A stretch of DNA of 64,000 bases, from the NCBI GenBank assembly GCA_018136815.1, contig CM030941.1, positions 172,439 to 236,438 of the forward strand. Reading direction: 5' to 3'. Source of the DNA: Isochrysis galbana. Lineage: Eukaryota; Haptophyta; Isochrysidales; Isochrysidaceae. A program made the position numbers and the translations under genes. A model generated the notes under the pieces. That model did not search any database, was not told the DNA's origin, and was given only the letters and a program-made list of their open reading frames with translations. This document shows positions 63,325-64,000 of this stretch, piece after piece. Numbering within the stretch: the first letter of the stretch is position 1; each line of letters starts with the position of its first letter.

Positions 63325-63443
63325 GTACCAAGCGGCCGCTCACTTCGAGCACGGCGCTGGACGGCGACTGGCAGGTGGACAAAGTCGTGGGCATGGTTCG
63401 GCGCGGCAGCACCAACCACATCGCCATCCGTTGGAGTGGCTAA
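63325..63443 (+). pseudogene. Possible terminal exon with a chromodomain-like segment
   Basis: After the acceptor-like CGCAG a frame reads TKRPLTSSTALDGDWQVDKV and continues VGMVRRGSTNHIAIRWSG to TAA 63441. The WQVDKVVG ... RRGS...IAIRWSG pattern resembles the start of a chromodomain (Y.VE.I...R...G...YLVKW.G) but stops early. There is no upstream exon in the window, and a hAT element sits just before it. It may be the 3' end of a disrupted host gene. Confidence 0.3.
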
Positions 63444-63539
63444 AGTCGCGTTCCGTCAAAAGAGGACCAGGTGGTTTTTCAACATATCTGTTTTCTTTTT
63501 AGTTATTAACAATAGTGGTACAAAACAAAGCTAATCGCC

Positions 63540-63900
63540 GTATACGAGATGTGCATAGAAACTTTTTCCTCTAAGGCCCACATTAACGTAAAGTCGCCGT
63601 ATACGAGATGTTTCGTTTACGCAGTACATGTGATTACTTGCAATCACTGTGCACGCCGTGCGTATGCGCATCGACTTCCCCCCTCGCGAGGGCGCCGTGC
63701 GTGCGCATAGAAACTTTTTCCCCTAAGGCCCACATTAACGTAAAGTAGCCATATACGAGATGTTTCGTTTGCGCAGCACGTGTGATTGCTTGCAATCATT
63801 GTGCACGCCGTGCGTATGCACATCGACTTCCCCCCCCCGCGGGGCGCCGTGCGTGCGCATAGCAACTTCCAGGAAGGTGCACGCCGTGCGTTCACTCTTT
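63540..63900 (+). repeat. 152-bp tandem repeat (dispersed GCACGGCG family, copy C)
   Basis: GCATAGAAACTTTTTCC starts at 63553 and again at 63705, and a third unit begins GCATAGCAACTTCC at 63857, so the period is exactly 152 bp. Each unit holds AAGGCCCACATTAACGTAAAG, CGAGATGTTTCGTTTRCGCA, GTGATT.CTTGCAATCA and GTGCACGCCGTGCGTATG. The reverse of these modules appears at 28443-28515. Confidence 0.8.
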
Positions 63901-64000
63901 CCGCGGGGGGACTCTGGACGCAGAGGCGGTCGGGAACCGCGGGGGCACCCCTGGGACCGGGGAAAATATTACCGTATATTGCGAAAACACTAACGTAAAC

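Noticed and set aside
63540-63900. CRISPR-like array
   Set aside because: Units are long (152 bp), directly adjacent and without variable spacers. The context is eukaryotic.

Overview
This is a eukaryotic, GC-rich window, most likely from a unicellular alga or related protist. The evidence is eukaryotic gene families (a THOC5-like THO/TREX subunit, a RUN-PX sorting-nexin-like protein, a large WD40 protein, a plant-type APC/PUT transporter, an aspartyl/asparaginyl beta-hydroxylase), short GT-AG spliceosomal introns, and dense eukaryotic transposable elements (Ty3/gypsy chromovirus, hAT, LINE and non-autonomous LTR elements). I cannot name the species. Two 100-N scaffold gaps (16787-16886 and 53901-54000) mark unresolved assembly.

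Layout. 1-4.8 kb: gene-poor repeats, including a hAT element with an exact 8-bp target-site duplication. 4.8-8.3 kb and 30.0-33.3 kb: a head-to-head inverted duplication carrying two hybrid histidine kinases, each preceded by a long CT-rich tract on its coding strand. 8.3-30 kb, between the arms: a transposon nest dominated by a long Ty3/gypsy chromovirus (LTRs at 10266 and 26442). The second LTR runs on into a truncated gag, which is cut by a LINE fragment. The 3.57 kb before the first gap is repeated almost exactly after it, which looks like an assembly overlap and not biology. 33.5-41 kb: MITE-like repeats, the spliced beta-hydroxylase gene, an AT-rich orphan ORF and an inverted LTR-gag remnant. 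41-43.6 kb: the four-exon WD40 gene. 44-47 kb: a mosaic of retroelement scraps. 48-54.4 kb: the divergent RUN-PX and APC transporter genes around a G-rich minisatellite. 54.7-56.9 kb: a complete non-autonomous LTR element. 58-59.7 kb: the THOC5-like gene. 60.2-63.1 kb: a nearly intact hAT transposon with TIRs and 8-bp TSD. 63.1-64 kb: an exon remnant and a 152-bp tandem repeat.

The most notable feature is in the chromovirus. Its polyprotein carries, between the gag region and the protease, a domain resembling phage/bacterial DNA cytosine methyltransferases (motif-I-like segment, a PPC box and an ENP box). The apparent order is gag - Pro/Ser-rich region - methyltransferase - protease - reverse transcriptase - RNase H - integrase - chromodomain. 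A single in-frame TAG separates gag from the rest in the copy where the frame is open.

Spliced gene models were built by hand from protein-family continuity, GT-AG sites and reading phase. In the three spliced genes the total exon length is a multiple of three. No tRNA, rRNA or CRISPR feature was found.
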